Program-made: the position numbers and the translations under genes
Shown: positions 35,007 to 43,541 of the stretch, piece by piece
Layout: every line of letters starts with the position of its first letter
Numbering within the stretch: position 1 is the first letter of the stretch
Assembly: GCA_015057505.1 (NCBI GenBank)
Contig: SVEG01000001.1
Span: 1 to 64,000 of the forward strand
Direction of reading: 5' to 3'
DNA from: Lachnospiraceae bacterium
GTDB taxonomy: Bacteria > Bacillota > Clostridia > Lachnospirales > Lachnospiraceae
DNA length: 64,000 bases
The notes under the pieces: model-generated
Databases searched by the model: none
The model's input: the letters and a program-made list of their open reading frames with translations, nothing else
What the model was told of the DNA's origin: nothing

Positions 35007-36032
35007 TTGATAGAGGTTAAGAATCTTACGAAAAAGTACGGTGATCATATTGCAGTCAGCAATTTAAGCTTTGAAGTAAAGCAGGGACAGATATATGGAT
35101 TTCTCGGACCCAACGGTGCGGGTAAGTCAACAACGATGAATATTATGACAGGATATTTATCTGCTACAGACGGTGAAATTATTATTAACGGGCACAGTAT
35201 TTTCGATGAGCCTGAAGAAGCTAAGAAGCATATCGGATATTTACCGGAGCTTCCGCCGCTTTATATGGATATGACACCCATAGAGTATCTTAAGTTTGTT
35301 GCAGAACTTAAGAAGGTGCCTGAGAAAGATATCGATAAGATGCTTGATGATATTATGAAGACTGTCAAGATTACGGAGGTTGCGAACAGACTTATAAAGA
35401 ATCTTTCCAAAGGTTATAAGCAGCGTGTAGGTCTTGCACAGGCACTTGTGGGTTACCCTGAGGTACTTATTCTTGATGAGCCTACGGTAGGACTTGATCC
35501 CAAGCAGATAATAGAAATCCGTGATTTGATCAAAAGCCTTGGTGAGAAACATACAGTTATTTTGAGCTCGCATATTTTGTCCGAAGTTAGTGCGGTATGT
35601 GATCAGGTAATGATTATTGCTCACGGTCAGCTTGTTGCCAACGATACTCCTGAGAATTTGAGTAAGATTATTGTAGCTTACAATACATTGGAACTTACTG
35701 TCAAAGGCGATAGAAACAATATCAAAGGATTACTTGACGAAATAGAAGGAATAGATGAACTCGAGGTACACGAATCTTTGGATGAGGGTTGTACGGATTT
35801 CGTGATTAAAACAGCACCGGAAGTTGATGTGCGTGAAGAAGTTTTCCGTTTGATGTCGAATGCCAATTCCCCTATACTTAAGCTTGCATTATGTAATATG
35901 TCTCTTGAGGATGTATTTATTCAGTTAACAAGTGATAAGAAATGGATAATAAACAAAGAAAAGAAAGAAAAGAAAAAATGGTTCGGCAAGAAAGTCGACA
36001 GAGAGGAGACAGAAGATGTTAGCGATTTATAA
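35007..36032 (+). CDS. ABC transporter ATPase, GldA-like
   Basis: 341 residues beginning with TTG just after AAAGGAGG. An in-frame ATG at 34981... upstream codons precede the ribosome site and are rejected. Walker A GPNGAGKST, signature LSKGYKQRVGLAQAL and Walker B LILDEPTVGLD are present. The C-terminal extension ends in a lysine-rich charged tail. Together with the next three genes it matches the GldA-GldF-GldG-DUF4340 module found in Bacteroidetes gliding systems and, with unknown function, in many Clostridia. It overlaps the permease by 17 nt. Confidence 0.88.
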   Translation: MIEVKNLTKKYGDHIAVSNLSFEVKQGQIYGFLGPNGAGKSTTMNIMTGYLSATDGEIIINGHSIFDEPEEAKKHIGYLPELPPLYMDMTPIEYLKFVAELKKVPEKDIDKMLDDIMKTVKITEVANRLIKNLSKGYKQRVGLAQALVGYPEVLILDEPTVGLDPKQIIEIRDLIKSLGEKHTVILSSHILSEVSAVCDQVMIIAHGQLVANDTPENLSKIIVAYNTLELTVKGDRNNIKGLLDEIEGIDELEVHESLDEGCTDFVIKTAPEVDVREEVFRLMSNANSPILKLALCNMSLEDVFIQLTSDKKWIINKEKKEKKKWFGKKVDREETEDVSDL

Positions 36033-36882
36033 GAAAGAACTGAAGTCATATTTTACATCAATGATGGGTTGCATATTTGTTGCGGCATGTCTTATTATTG
36101 CAAGCTTTTTCTTCTGCCTATATAATTTATATTTGGGATATCCCAATATATACATAGGATTGCAGTATGTTGTAACATTCTTTGTTGTTTTAATGCCTGT
36201 GTTAACAATGCGTATAGTTTCCGAGGAACAGAGAAATAAAACAGATCAGCTTCTTTATACTGTGCCGGTTTCCGTTACATCAATAGTAATGGGCAAGTAT
36301 TTGGCAATGCTTACAATTTTTGGTATTCCGGTATTGGTTATATGCACATACCCGTTAATATTGGGACAGTATGGTGAATCATCGCATGCAGAGTCATATC
36401 TTGCAATTCTTGCGTACTTTTTGATAGGAGCAACATTTATAGCGATAGGAATGTTTATTTCATCAATAACAGAGAGCCAGATTATTGCAGCGGTTGTTTC
36501 GTTTGCTGTTTTGTTGGCAACACAATTTATGGATAGTATTGCGACACTTATATCAGGTACGGCTGTGGCTTCACTTATAGGCTTTATAATCCTTATATTC
36601 ATTTTGTGTTTGGTGTATTTTTTGCTTGCTAAAAATGTTTTAATGTATATTGGCTCACTTATAGTATTGATAGCTACGACAGTTATATTGTTCTTTGTTA
36701 AACCTGAGATGTTTGAGGGTTCGATAAACGGACTTTTGAAAAGTTTAAGTATTACATCAATGGCTAATGATTTATTTGCCTACAGTATACTTGATATTAC
36801 TGCTATTGTGTATTATATAACAGTTATAGCCTTTTTTGTGTTCATTACCGTTCAATCAATACAGAAGAAGAGATGGAATTAG
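36016..36882 (+). CDS. ABC-2 type permease, GldF-like
   Basis: 288 residues with six hydrophobic helices and the conserved MRIVSEEQRNKTDQLLYTVPVS cytoplasmic loop that contacts the ATPase in ABC-2 permeases. N-terminus IYKKELKSYFTSMMG is typical of this subgroup. It starts inside the ATPase gene (17-nt overlap) and ends 12 nt before the GldG-like gene, so it is part of a tightly coupled operon. Substrate unknown. Confidence 0.88.
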   Translation: MLAIYKKELKSYFTSMMGCIFVAACLIIASFFFCLYNLYLGYPNIYIGLQYVVTFFVVLMPVLTMRIVSEEQRNKTDQLLYTVPVSVTSIVMGKYLAMLTIFGIPVLVICTYPLILGQYGESSHAESYLAILAYFLIGATFIAIGMFISSITESQIIAAVVSFAVLLATQFMDSIATLISGTAVASLIGFIILIFILCLVYFLLAKNVLMYIGSLIVLIATTVILFFVKPEMFEGSINGLLKSLSITSMANDLFAYSILDITAIVYYITVIAFFVFITVQSIQKKRWN

Positions 36883-36894
36883 GGGGTGAACAGA

Positions 36895-38319
36895 ATGGAT
36901 TTTAAGAAAAATATGAAAAACAGAGCTTTTAGAAAAGGTACGTATAGCGTAGGACTGATGGTAATCGTTTTTGCCATAGTAGTTATACTTAATATGATTA
37001 TACAGTCACTTCCGTCTACAATAACAAAGATAGACTATTCAATTAATAAATTGTATACCCTGACGGATACAACAGTTGATTATCTGAAAGGGCTAGATAA
37101 GGATGTTGAACTTTATCTATTGGCGCCTATAGGTGAGGAGAATGAAAGTCTTTGTAATATGCTTGATAAGTATGCGGCGTGGTCCTCGCACGTTACATTT
37201 GAACAGATTGACCCGAAGGTAAATCCTAATTTTATTTCACAATATACATCTGAATTGGTTGAAACAAACAGTGTTGTTGTTGTAAGCGAGGAACGTTCCA
37301 AAATTGTAGAATATAGCAGCTTTTCTACATATGTATTTGATTTTAAACTTATGCAGTATGTGGCCGCTTTTGATGGAGAAGGCTTGATTACAAGTGCAAT
37401 TAATTATGTTGTTACCGATGATTTGCCTAAAATGTATATTTCTCAAGGCCATAATGAAGAATTGTATACAGATTCTTTTGCTGCTATGGTAAATAAAGCA
37501 AATGTTGTTACTGAAAGTATTAATTTGCTTGAAGTAGATGCTGTGCCCGAGGATTGTGAGGTGTTTTTCGTATATTCACCATCGGTAGATTTTACAGAGT
37601 CAGAAGTTGAAAAACTTATTACGTATCTTGATAAAGGTGGTTCATTGATGCTTGTTTCAGGAGATACGGGGGTAGACTTTGTTAATCTTTCAAGACTCCT
37701 TGAATATTGTGGTCTTGAACTGCAGGAGGGAATTGTAATTGAGACTAATTCAAAATATTTTCTGAATAATATTAATGTGGCATTAAAACCTGCCAGAGCG
37801 GAGCATCAGGTTACAGCTTCACTTATTAATAAAGGAATTTCCGTTTATATTCCTAATTCACAGGGTATAGCAATCAGGGATGATGCAAGAAGTTCACTTA
37901 CTATTACAAAGCTTCTTTCCACATCTAAGGATTCATATATTAGAACAAGTGCGGAGCAGGTTCTTACAATGCAGGATGATGATATTCCCGGACCGGTAAC
38001 GGTAGGTGCTTTGGTAGAGGAGAAGCTTGAGGGTGTAGAAAAAAATATGAAGCTGGCAGTGTATTCCAGTGGGTATTTGCTTAATGATTCTTGTAATATA
38101 GGTGTTAGTGGTGCGAATTTTGAACTTGCATTAAATACTATTGCATGGATGTGTGAAACGGATGATAATATTTCTATAAGCCCTAAATCCACGGCTTTAC
38201 AATTACTTTCTGTTACAACTAATGATTTCTACAAGTGGGCAATTATTCTTGTTGTAGCAGTTCCTGTGGTGATTATCGGTACAGGATTTGCAGTATGGTT
38301 TATAAGGAGACGTAAATAA
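36895..38319 (+). CDS. GldG-like ABC-associated membrane protein
   Basis: 474 residues with a helix near 18-40, a large extracytoplasmic region and a C-terminal helix near 447-468 ending in RRRK. The body carries the Gldg_ABC_trans-type segments: INKLYTLTDTTVDYLKGL, YISQGHNEE, and SEVEKLITYLDKGGSLMLVSGD. In the Gld system this protein pairs with GldF. Start at ATG 36895 with AGGGGG upstream. The final base of its stop is the first base of the next ATG. Confidence 0.85.
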   Translation: MDFKKNMKNRAFRKGTYSVGLMVIVFAIVVILNMIIQSLPSTITKIDYSINKLYTLTDTTVDYLKGLDKDVELYLLAPIGEENESLCNMLDKYAAWSSHVTFEQIDPKVNPNFISQYTSELVETNSVVVVSEERSKIVEYSSFSTYVFDFKLMQYVAAFDGEGLITSAINYVVTDDLPKMYISQGHNEELYTDSFAAMVNKANVVTESINLLEVDAVPEDCEVFFVYSPSVDFTESEVEKLITYLDKGGSLMLVSGDTGVDFVNLSRLLEYCGLELQEGIVIETNSKYFLNNINVALKPARAEHQVTASLINKGISVYIPNSQGIAIRDDARSSLTITKLLSTSKDSYIRTSAEQVLTMQDDDIPGPVTVGALVEEKLEGVEKNMKLAVYSSGYLLNDSCNIGVSGANFELALNTIAWMCETDDNISISPKSTALQLLSVTTNDFYKWAIILVVAVPVVIIGTGFAVWFIRRRK

Positions 38320-39788
38320 TGAAAAAGAAAAAAGGGCTTATAATATTAATAGTATGCCTTGTAGCTTTGGTTGGAGTATACTTTGTGGCAACTTATATTT
38401 CAGATAAGATTAATTATATTGAGCCCGCAACAACAGTTGATAAATCAGTTAATATTTGGAATATATCCACGAAGGTTTCAGCAGTCAGAGTTATTAATTC
38501 ATATGGGGATAATACGTATTATATGGACGAAGAAGGTAAGTGGAAGGTTGAAGGCAATGAAGTTGCTACACTTTCACAGTCCATGGTACAACGTATGGCA
38601 ATATATGGAGGAAATCTTACAGCTACTGAAAAAGTAGATGATACGTGTGATAATCTTGCCAAATATGGATTGGATAAACCTCAATATACCATTATTTTAA
38701 GGCAGAATGATGGTACAGAGTCTGTATTCTATATTGGTATGCAAAATCAGGTTACTGAAGATTTTTATATTTATGCTGATGGTGTGGATGGAATTTATAC
38801 AGTTGGTTCTACTTTTCCGGGATATTTTAATTTTGATGTGGAAGAGTTCTTTCTTGTGGAAGATATTTTAGTTACGACAGACACATCATATTTAAGGGAA
38901 TTGTCGATGGAGTATGAGGATAATTCATGGCATCTTGTAAGAATGCATTATGGAAGTGATTATGATGTTTCAGGTACAAGAGCATGGTATCTTGTTGACT
39001 TGTTTGAACATGAGGTCGCTGTTGATACAAGTAAGTTAGAGGATATACAGAATGCATATTTGGAGTTAGGTATTTATTCCTGTATAACATTTTCTGCTAC
39101 GGATGATGAACTTGCCAAGGTAGGGTTAAGACCCGGAGATTGCAAGGGAAGCATATATTATTATTTTGAAGAGGCGAGTGTATCTGAAGAAATCACCGAA
39201 AAAACGGTCGTCGGCAGTCAAAAAATATGGTTAGGTAATAAGACTGAGGATGGCGCATACTATTATGTGAGACCTGATGGTAGAGAAGGTATATATACAA
39301 TGGAAGCAACGTATATAGACCAGCTTCGTTCAAATACGGCAGAGAATTTGTTGCAAAAATATATAAGCGTAATAAATATTTCCACCGTTGATTCTTATTC
39401 TGTTGAAATTGGAGATATACATTTTGAGGCGAAAGTGGAGAGCATAGCTACGGACACAGGAGTTGAATATTACCATTATCATAACGATAAGAAGCTTGAA
39501 AAGAAATTCGGCTCTAATTTGTATACATCACTTATAGGTGTATATGCGGAAAAGGCATTGCTTAAGACGGAAGAACCGTCAGGAGAAGAGCTTTTAAAAA
39601 TTACTTTTTATCGTAATACAGATATAATGCCGGTTTATGAGGTTTCATTTTACGCATACTCAATTAATTATTATAAGGTTGCAGTAAACGGAGAGGTTTC
39701 TTACTTGGCAAATTCAAGGGACTATAAAGCATTGGTGGAAAGTATTTCTTCTTCTGTAGAGAATATAACATATGCTACAGAAGAATAA
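38319..39788 (+). CDS. DUF4340-type ABC-associated ectodomain protein
   Basis: 489 residues with one N-terminal helix (about 5-27, after MKKKKG) and a long extracytoplasmic beta-rich region. Repeated segments such as KYGLDKPQYTIILRQ with FYIGMQ, and KVGLRPGDCKGSIYYYF, are the repeating unit of DUF4340 proteins. It overlaps the GldG-like gene by one base (TAATG). It is the last gene of the ABC module and followed by a strong terminator. A periplasm-like or surface adaptor role is a guess. Confidence 0.82.
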   Translation: MKKKKGLIILIVCLVALVGVYFVATYISDKINYIEPATTVDKSVNIWNISTKVSAVRVINSYGDNTYYMDEEGKWKVEGNEVATLSQSMVQRMAIYGGNLTATEKVDDTCDNLAKYGLDKPQYTIILRQNDGTESVFYIGMQNQVTEDFYIYADGVDGIYTVGSTFPGYFNFDVEEFFLVEDILVTTDTSYLRELSMEYEDNSWHLVRMHYGSDYDVSGTRAWYLVDLFEHEVAVDTSKLEDIQNAYLELGIYSCITFSATDDELAKVGLRPGDCKGSIYYYFEEASVSEEITEKTVVGSQKIWLGNKTEDGAYYYVRPDGREGIYTMEATYIDQLRSNTAENLLQKYISVINISTVDSYSVEIGDIHFEAKVESIATDTGVEYYHYHNDKKLEKKFGSNLYTSLIGVYAEKALLKTEEPSGEELLKITFYRNTDIMPVYEVSFYAYSINYYKVAVNGEVSYLANSRDYKALVESISSSVENITYATEE

Positions 39789-39809
39789 AAAATCTTAATA
39801 TGCACATAT

Positions 39810-39842
39810 TAATGGCAAAGGGCAAAGCTCTTTGCCATTTTA
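39810..39842 (+). terminator. Terminator of the GldA/F/G-like operon
   Basis: AATGGCAAAGGGC pairs with GCTCTTTGCCATT around a short AAA loop (one G-T-type mismatch), followed by TTATT. Confidence 0.85.
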
Positions 39843-39865
39843 TTATGTAAAGGAGACAGGTTATT

Positions 39866-40225
39866 ATGAAGAAAGTAAAAATGCTGATGGTGGCAGCCAT
39901 GACTTTATTTGTGTTTAGTATTATGGTTGGTTGCGGATGCGGAACTACCGATAACGGAGAAACATCTGATACAAGTACCACAGAGTCTTCGACACAGGAA
40001 TCCACAACACCTACACAGACAACAGGTGGCGGAAACAGCGCAACAGGTGGAGGAAACGGCACAGATATGAACAACGGTGTAACAGGTGAAAACGGTACTG
40101 ATACAAACGGTGGTGTTATTGACGATATCGGTAATGGTATCGGTGAAGGTGTTGAGGATATCGGTGAAGGTATTAAAGACATGGGTAATGGCACAAACGG
40201 AGCAACCGGTGGTGCAACAAGATAA
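39866..40225 (+). CDS. Small low-complexity lipoprotein
   Basis: 119 residues. A lysine-rich start, a hydrophobic stretch and VGCGCG (lipobox-like, Cys 24 or 26) predict a lipoprotein. The remainder is Thr/Ser/Gly/Asn/Asp-rich with repeating GNGI, DIGEGI and NGTNGATGG units and few hydrophobic residues, likely extended or disordered. AAAGGAG precedes the ATG, and it has its own terminator. Function unknown; a surface-tethered spacer is one possibility. Confidence 0.8.
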   Translation: MKKVKMLMVAAMTLFVFSIMVGCGCGTTDNGETSDTSTTESSTQESTTPTQTTGGGNSATGGGNGTDMNNGVTGENGTDTNGGVIDDIGNGIGEGVEDIGEGIKDMGNGTNGATGGATR

Positions 40226-40245
40226 TAATTTGATGGTAATTAAGA

Positions 40246-40280
40246 AGGGATGTAGCAAAATGCTATATCCCTATATTTTT
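40246..40280 (+). terminator. Terminator after the small lipoprotein gene
   Basis: AGGGATGTAGCA, loop AAA, TGCTATATCCCT, then ATATTTTT. Confidence 0.85.
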
Positions 40281-40384
40281 GCCTATGCACGAAAAATGAA
40301 TAAAAAGTATTTTGTATGAATGCGTTTATTTTCACAAATAGAATTACTTTGAATATACTGATACAAAAAAGTATCGAGGTTATT

Positions 40385-41308
40385 ATGGCTAAATTTGTTA
40401 TTGATGCCGGGCACGGGGGAAGCGATAATGGTGCGACCTATGAGGGACGCAGGGAAAAAGATGATAATTTAAGACTTGCACTTGCCGTAGGTGAAATTCT
40501 TGAAGATAACGGTGCTGAAGTTGTTTATACAAGAACTACGGATGTGTATAATACACCTTTTGAAAAAGCAACAATGGGAAATAACGCAAATGCGGACTAT
40601 TTTATTTCATTTCACAGGAATGCGGTTCCTATTCCGAATACAGCAACGGGAATAGAAACGCTTGTATATCAGGATTCCGGGATTGTAGGTGAACTTGCAA
40701 GAAATATTAACAGTGAGCTTGCTGAACTTGGATTTAACAATAGAGGAGTTATTGAGAGACCGAATCTTGTTGTACTTAGAAGGACAAAAATGCCTGCAAT
40801 ACTTGTAGAAGCAGGATTTATAGATAATGAGCAGGACAATGCAAAATTTGATGCTGAGTTTGAACAGATAGCGCAGGCTATTGCGAGTGGAATTATACAG
40901 TCAGTGGATGTTGCAGAGGAAACAGAAACAGCAACCTCCATGGCTGACAATCCTGTTATTTCGGAAAACGTTGAATCAAGCAGTTCACAGACAGACCGTG
41001 CAAAGTGGCCGCCGGAAAATTTGGAGGATTTTGCGCTCAGAAGACCACCCTACCCGACACCGTTCCCTGTAGAAAGACCGTGCCGTCCATTTTATAGGGT
41101 TCAGGTAGGGGCTTACAGGAACTATGAGAACGCAATGCGAACTCTTTCTAATTTGCAAATGGAAGGCTTGCCGGCATTTATAATACGCGAAGATGATATT
41201 TTCAAGGTGCAGGCCGGAGCATATCAGATTCTCGAAAATGCAATCAGGCTGGAACGAAGATTAAGAGAACTTGGGTACAATACGTATATAATTACGGGTT
41301 GCCAGTAA
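40385..41308 (+). CDS. N-acetylmuramoyl-L-alanine amidase with SPOR domain, CwlC-like
   Basis: 307 residues. The amidase_3 zinc domain (1-175) has VIDAGHGGSDNGA (His), Glu in REKDDNLRLALAVG, FISFHRNA (second His) and the catalytic VEAGFIDN. A Ser/Thr/Pro linker leads to a C-terminal SPOR region with FYRVQVGAYRNYENAM and FKVQAGAYQILENA, which binds denuded glycan. No signal peptide is present, as in Bacillus CwlC, an enzyme made in the mother cell to lyse it. Start at ATG 40385 with GAGG upstream. A spore-lysis role or release through a holin or exporter are both open. Confidence 0.9.
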   Translation: MAKFVIDAGHGGSDNGATYEGRREKDDNLRLALAVGEILEDNGAEVVYTRTTDVYNTPFEKATMGNNANADYFISFHRNAVPIPNTATGIETLVYQDSGIVGELARNINSELAELGFNNRGVIERPNLVVLRRTKMPAILVEAGFIDNEQDNAKFDAEFEQIAQAIASGIIQSVDVAEETETATSMADNPVISENVESSSSQTDRAKWPPENLEDFALRRPPYPTPFPVERPCRPFYRVQVGAYRNYENAMRTLSNLQMEGLPAFIIREDDIFKVQAGAYQILENAIRLERRLRELGYNTYIITGCQ

Positions 41309-41348
41309 CAATTGTATAAGTTCATGAATATTGTGTTGTGTGTAATAT

Positions 41349-41382
41349 GGCAGAGGCGGATATTATTGCTTCTGCCTTTTTT
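41349..41382 (+). terminator. Terminator after the amidase gene
   Basis: GGCAGAGGC at 41349 pairs with GCTTCTGCC at 41368 (one G-T), followed by TTTTTTG. Confidence 0.88.
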
Positions 41383-41507
41383 GTAAAAAAGACGGAGTCC
41401 GGTATTTTATATTTACAGAAAATGTGATATGCTGGATTAGCTAGATAGTTTGTTTTGTGGAATTGTAAAAAACGTTGAATTATTGGGATGTACCGGAGTG
41501 TATGGAG

Positions 41508-42143
41508 ATGAATTTATTTGAAAAAAACTACAATAAGAAAAATTTGTTAAAAAGAATCCTGTTAACATTTGTAAGTGTTATTTTTATGGGAATAACCCTG
41601 TCGGTTCTAAATATAATAAATCAAGGAATGGATCCGTGTACATATATGAATGTAAGCATAGCGGACAAAATCAGCTGGTCGCTTGGTAATTGGCAACTTT
41701 TGTTTAATGTGCTGATGTTCATACCTGTTATTCTGTGGGGCAAAAAGCACATCGGGATAGGTACACTGTTTAATATGGTACTTGTCGGATATACCGTGGA
41801 TTTTTGTATGTGGATATGGGAGCAAACGGGTTTTGATGCGTGCCTTGAGTTGTTGCCGGTTAAAATCGTGGCAATGCTTGTTGCGGTTGCAGTATTTGTT
41901 TTTGCGGCTGCAATATACATGTCCACGGAGCTAGGAACCGCACCGTATGATGCACTTCCCATGATGATATCCGAGAAGATTAAAAAAGTTCCTTTTAAAG
42001 TGATAAGATTTATCTGGGATGCGACAACTGTTGTAATTGGTTTTGTATTTAGTGGAAGGGTTGGAATAGTTACGATTCTAATGATGTTGTTTTTGGGTCA
42101 GACTGTTGCGTTTGTGCGAAGCAGAATGTATATAAAGAGATGA
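41508..42143 (+). CDS. YczE/YitT-like integral membrane protein
   Basis: 211 residues with about five hydrophobic segments. MGITLSVLNIINQGMDPCTY and the second-half STELGTAPYDALPMMISEK form the internally repeated motif of the YczE/YyaS family, whose function is poorly known. Start chosen at ATG 41508, nine bases after GGAG; the ATG at 41502 or a TTG at 41475 are less well placed. Single gene between the amidase terminator and the trpS promoter. Confidence 0.82.
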   Translation: MNLFEKNYNKKNLLKRILLTFVSVIFMGITLSVLNIINQGMDPCTYMNVSIADKISWSLGNWQLLFNVLMFIPVILWGKKHIGIGTLFNMVLVGYTVDFCMWIWEQTGFDACLELLPVKIVAMLVAVAVFVFAAAIYMSTELGTAPYDALPMMISEKIKKVPFKVIRFIWDATTVVIGFVFSGRVGIVTILMMLFLGQTVAFVRSRMYIKR

Positions 42144-42147
42144 TTTC

Positions 42148-42176
42148 TTGACATTTATTGGGCGTAGTGATAGACT
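42148..42176 (+). promoter_or_regulatory. trpS promoter
   Basis: TTGACA at 42148, 17 bases, TAGACT at 42171, with TG before the -10. The leader is about 45 nt, too short for a T-box. Confidence 0.65.
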
Positions 42177-42230
42177 AAAACAATGACAAATGCTGATGTT
42201 TAAATAATATTTTAGGTGAGGTTAATAGCT

Positions 42231-43235
42231 ATGTTAGATGGAAAAAAGATGCTTTTTAGCGGAATGCAGGCAACGGGAACTTTGACACTTGGTAATTACT
42301 TGGGAGCACTTAAGAATTGGTTAACACTTAGTGACGAATATGAGTGTTTTTATTGTGTGGTAGATTTACATTCTATCACGGTAAGACAGGATCCTGCAGA
42401 GCTTCGTAAAAGAGCAAGAAATCTTCTTACATTATATATTGCGGCAGGTCTTGACCCTGTTAAAAATTGTATTTATTACCAGTCACATGTGCCGGCACAT
42501 GCAGAACTTGGATGGATTTTGAATTGTTTTACCTATGTTGGTGAATTAAACCGTATGACTCAGTTTAAGGATAAAGCAGCGAAACATGCAGATAATATTA
42601 ATGCAGGTTTGTACACATATCCTGTGCTTATGGCAGCAGATATTTTGTTGTTCCAGTCAGACGTTGTTCCTGTTGGTATTGACCAGATGCAGCACCTTGA
42701 GCTTACAAGAGACGTTGCTGAACGTTTTAACGGAATTTACGGGGATGTATTTACTATTCCGGAAGCATATCTTGGTAAGACAGGTGCTAAGATTATGAGT
42801 CTTCAGGATCCTACCAAGAAGATGTCAAAGTCAGATGAGAATCCTAATGCTAGTATTCTTCTTATGGATGATACAGATACAATTATCCGTAAGTTTAAGC
42901 GTGCAGTAACAGATTCAGAGGCGCAGATTCTTTACAGAGACGAACAGCCCGGAATCAAGAATCTTATCAATGTATACAGCTGTGTAACAGGCAAGACACC
43001 GGCAGAGGTTGAGAGAGAATTTGACGGTAAGGGTTATGGTGATTTCAAGCTTGCTGTAGGTGAGTCGGTTGCTAATCATTTAAGACCTGTTCAGGATGAG
43101 TTTGCACGTCTCTCCAAAGATAAGGCATATATTGACGGAATCATCAAAGAGAATGCTGAGAAAGCAGGCTACTTTGCCAACAAGACATTGAGAAAAGTTC
43201 AGAAAAAGGTAGGCTTCCCTGAGAGAATCAGATAA
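42231..43235 (+). CDS. trpS: Tryptophanyl-tRNA synthetase
   Basis: Charges tRNA-Trp. 334 residues, class I synthetase of the short bacterial form. The HIGH-like region is TGTLTLGNYLGALKNW and the KMSKS loop reads KKMSKSDENPN. GIDQMQHLELTRDVAERFN is the family's dimer/active-site helix. Start at ATG 42231, nine bases after AGGTGAGG; an upstream in-frame codon lies inside the ribosome site. Confidence 0.97.
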   Translation: MLDGKKMLFSGMQATGTLTLGNYLGALKNWLTLSDEYECFYCVVDLHSITVRQDPAELRKRARNLLTLYIAAGLDPVKNCIYYQSHVPAHAELGWILNCFTYVGELNRMTQFKDKAAKHADNINAGLYTYPVLMAADILLFQSDVVPVGIDQMQHLELTRDVAERFNGIYGDVFTIPEAYLGKTGAKIMSLQDPTKKMSKSDENPNASILLMDDTDTIIRKFKRAVTDSEAQILYRDEQPGIKNLINVYSCVTGKTPAEVEREFDGKGYGDFKLAVGESVANHLRPVQDEFARLSKDKAYIDGIIKENAEKAGYFANKTLRKVQKKVGFPERIR

Positions 43236-43541
43236 GAACCTTTTTTGGAAAAGTGAATATACTATACCAGCTTGATAAATGGGAATTGGAGAGAATGCGG
43301 CGAGTGATACATACTCTTTTGATGTTATGAGAATAATTCAAAGGAGTGTATAAAGAATTAAAATCCGCAAATCCGGCTTTTTTACGACGCATCCCGTTCA
43401 ATAACCCTTCAAGCCGGTTGCTTCAGATATATTTGCAAAAGTATGTAAACAGAAGCGCGCTAAAACAGACCGACACCTTGGTGCACGGTCTGTTTTTACA
43501 TAAAAGGGAATGCAAAGAGTGCGTACATTTCCTTTGATATT
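43236..43541. other. Convergent intergenic region, no recognisable gene
   Basis: This 306-nt stretch separates trpS from the reverse-strand heparinase-like gene. It contains an inverted repeat CCGGCTT near 43371 against AAGCCGG near 43411 and the shared terminator at 43462. A short open frame is present (43346-43537, with AAGGAG near 43341) but its product resembles nothing and runs through the terminator, so I do not call a gene. Confidence 0.6.
43462..43497. terminator. Bidirectional terminator between trpS and the heparinase-like gene
   Basis: AAAACAGACCG at 43462 pairs perfectly with CGGTCTGTTTT at 43486 around a 13-base loop. T-tracts exist on both strands. Confidence 0.88.

Noticed and set aside
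42144-42230. T-box leader ahead of trpS
   Set aside because: Only 87 nt lie upstream, with a promoter using much of it; no T-box or specifier structure is visible.
43346-43537. Short forward open frame between trpS and the heparinase-like gene
   Set aside because: It has a nearby AAGGAG, but the product resembles nothing and the frame passes through the bidirectional terminator.
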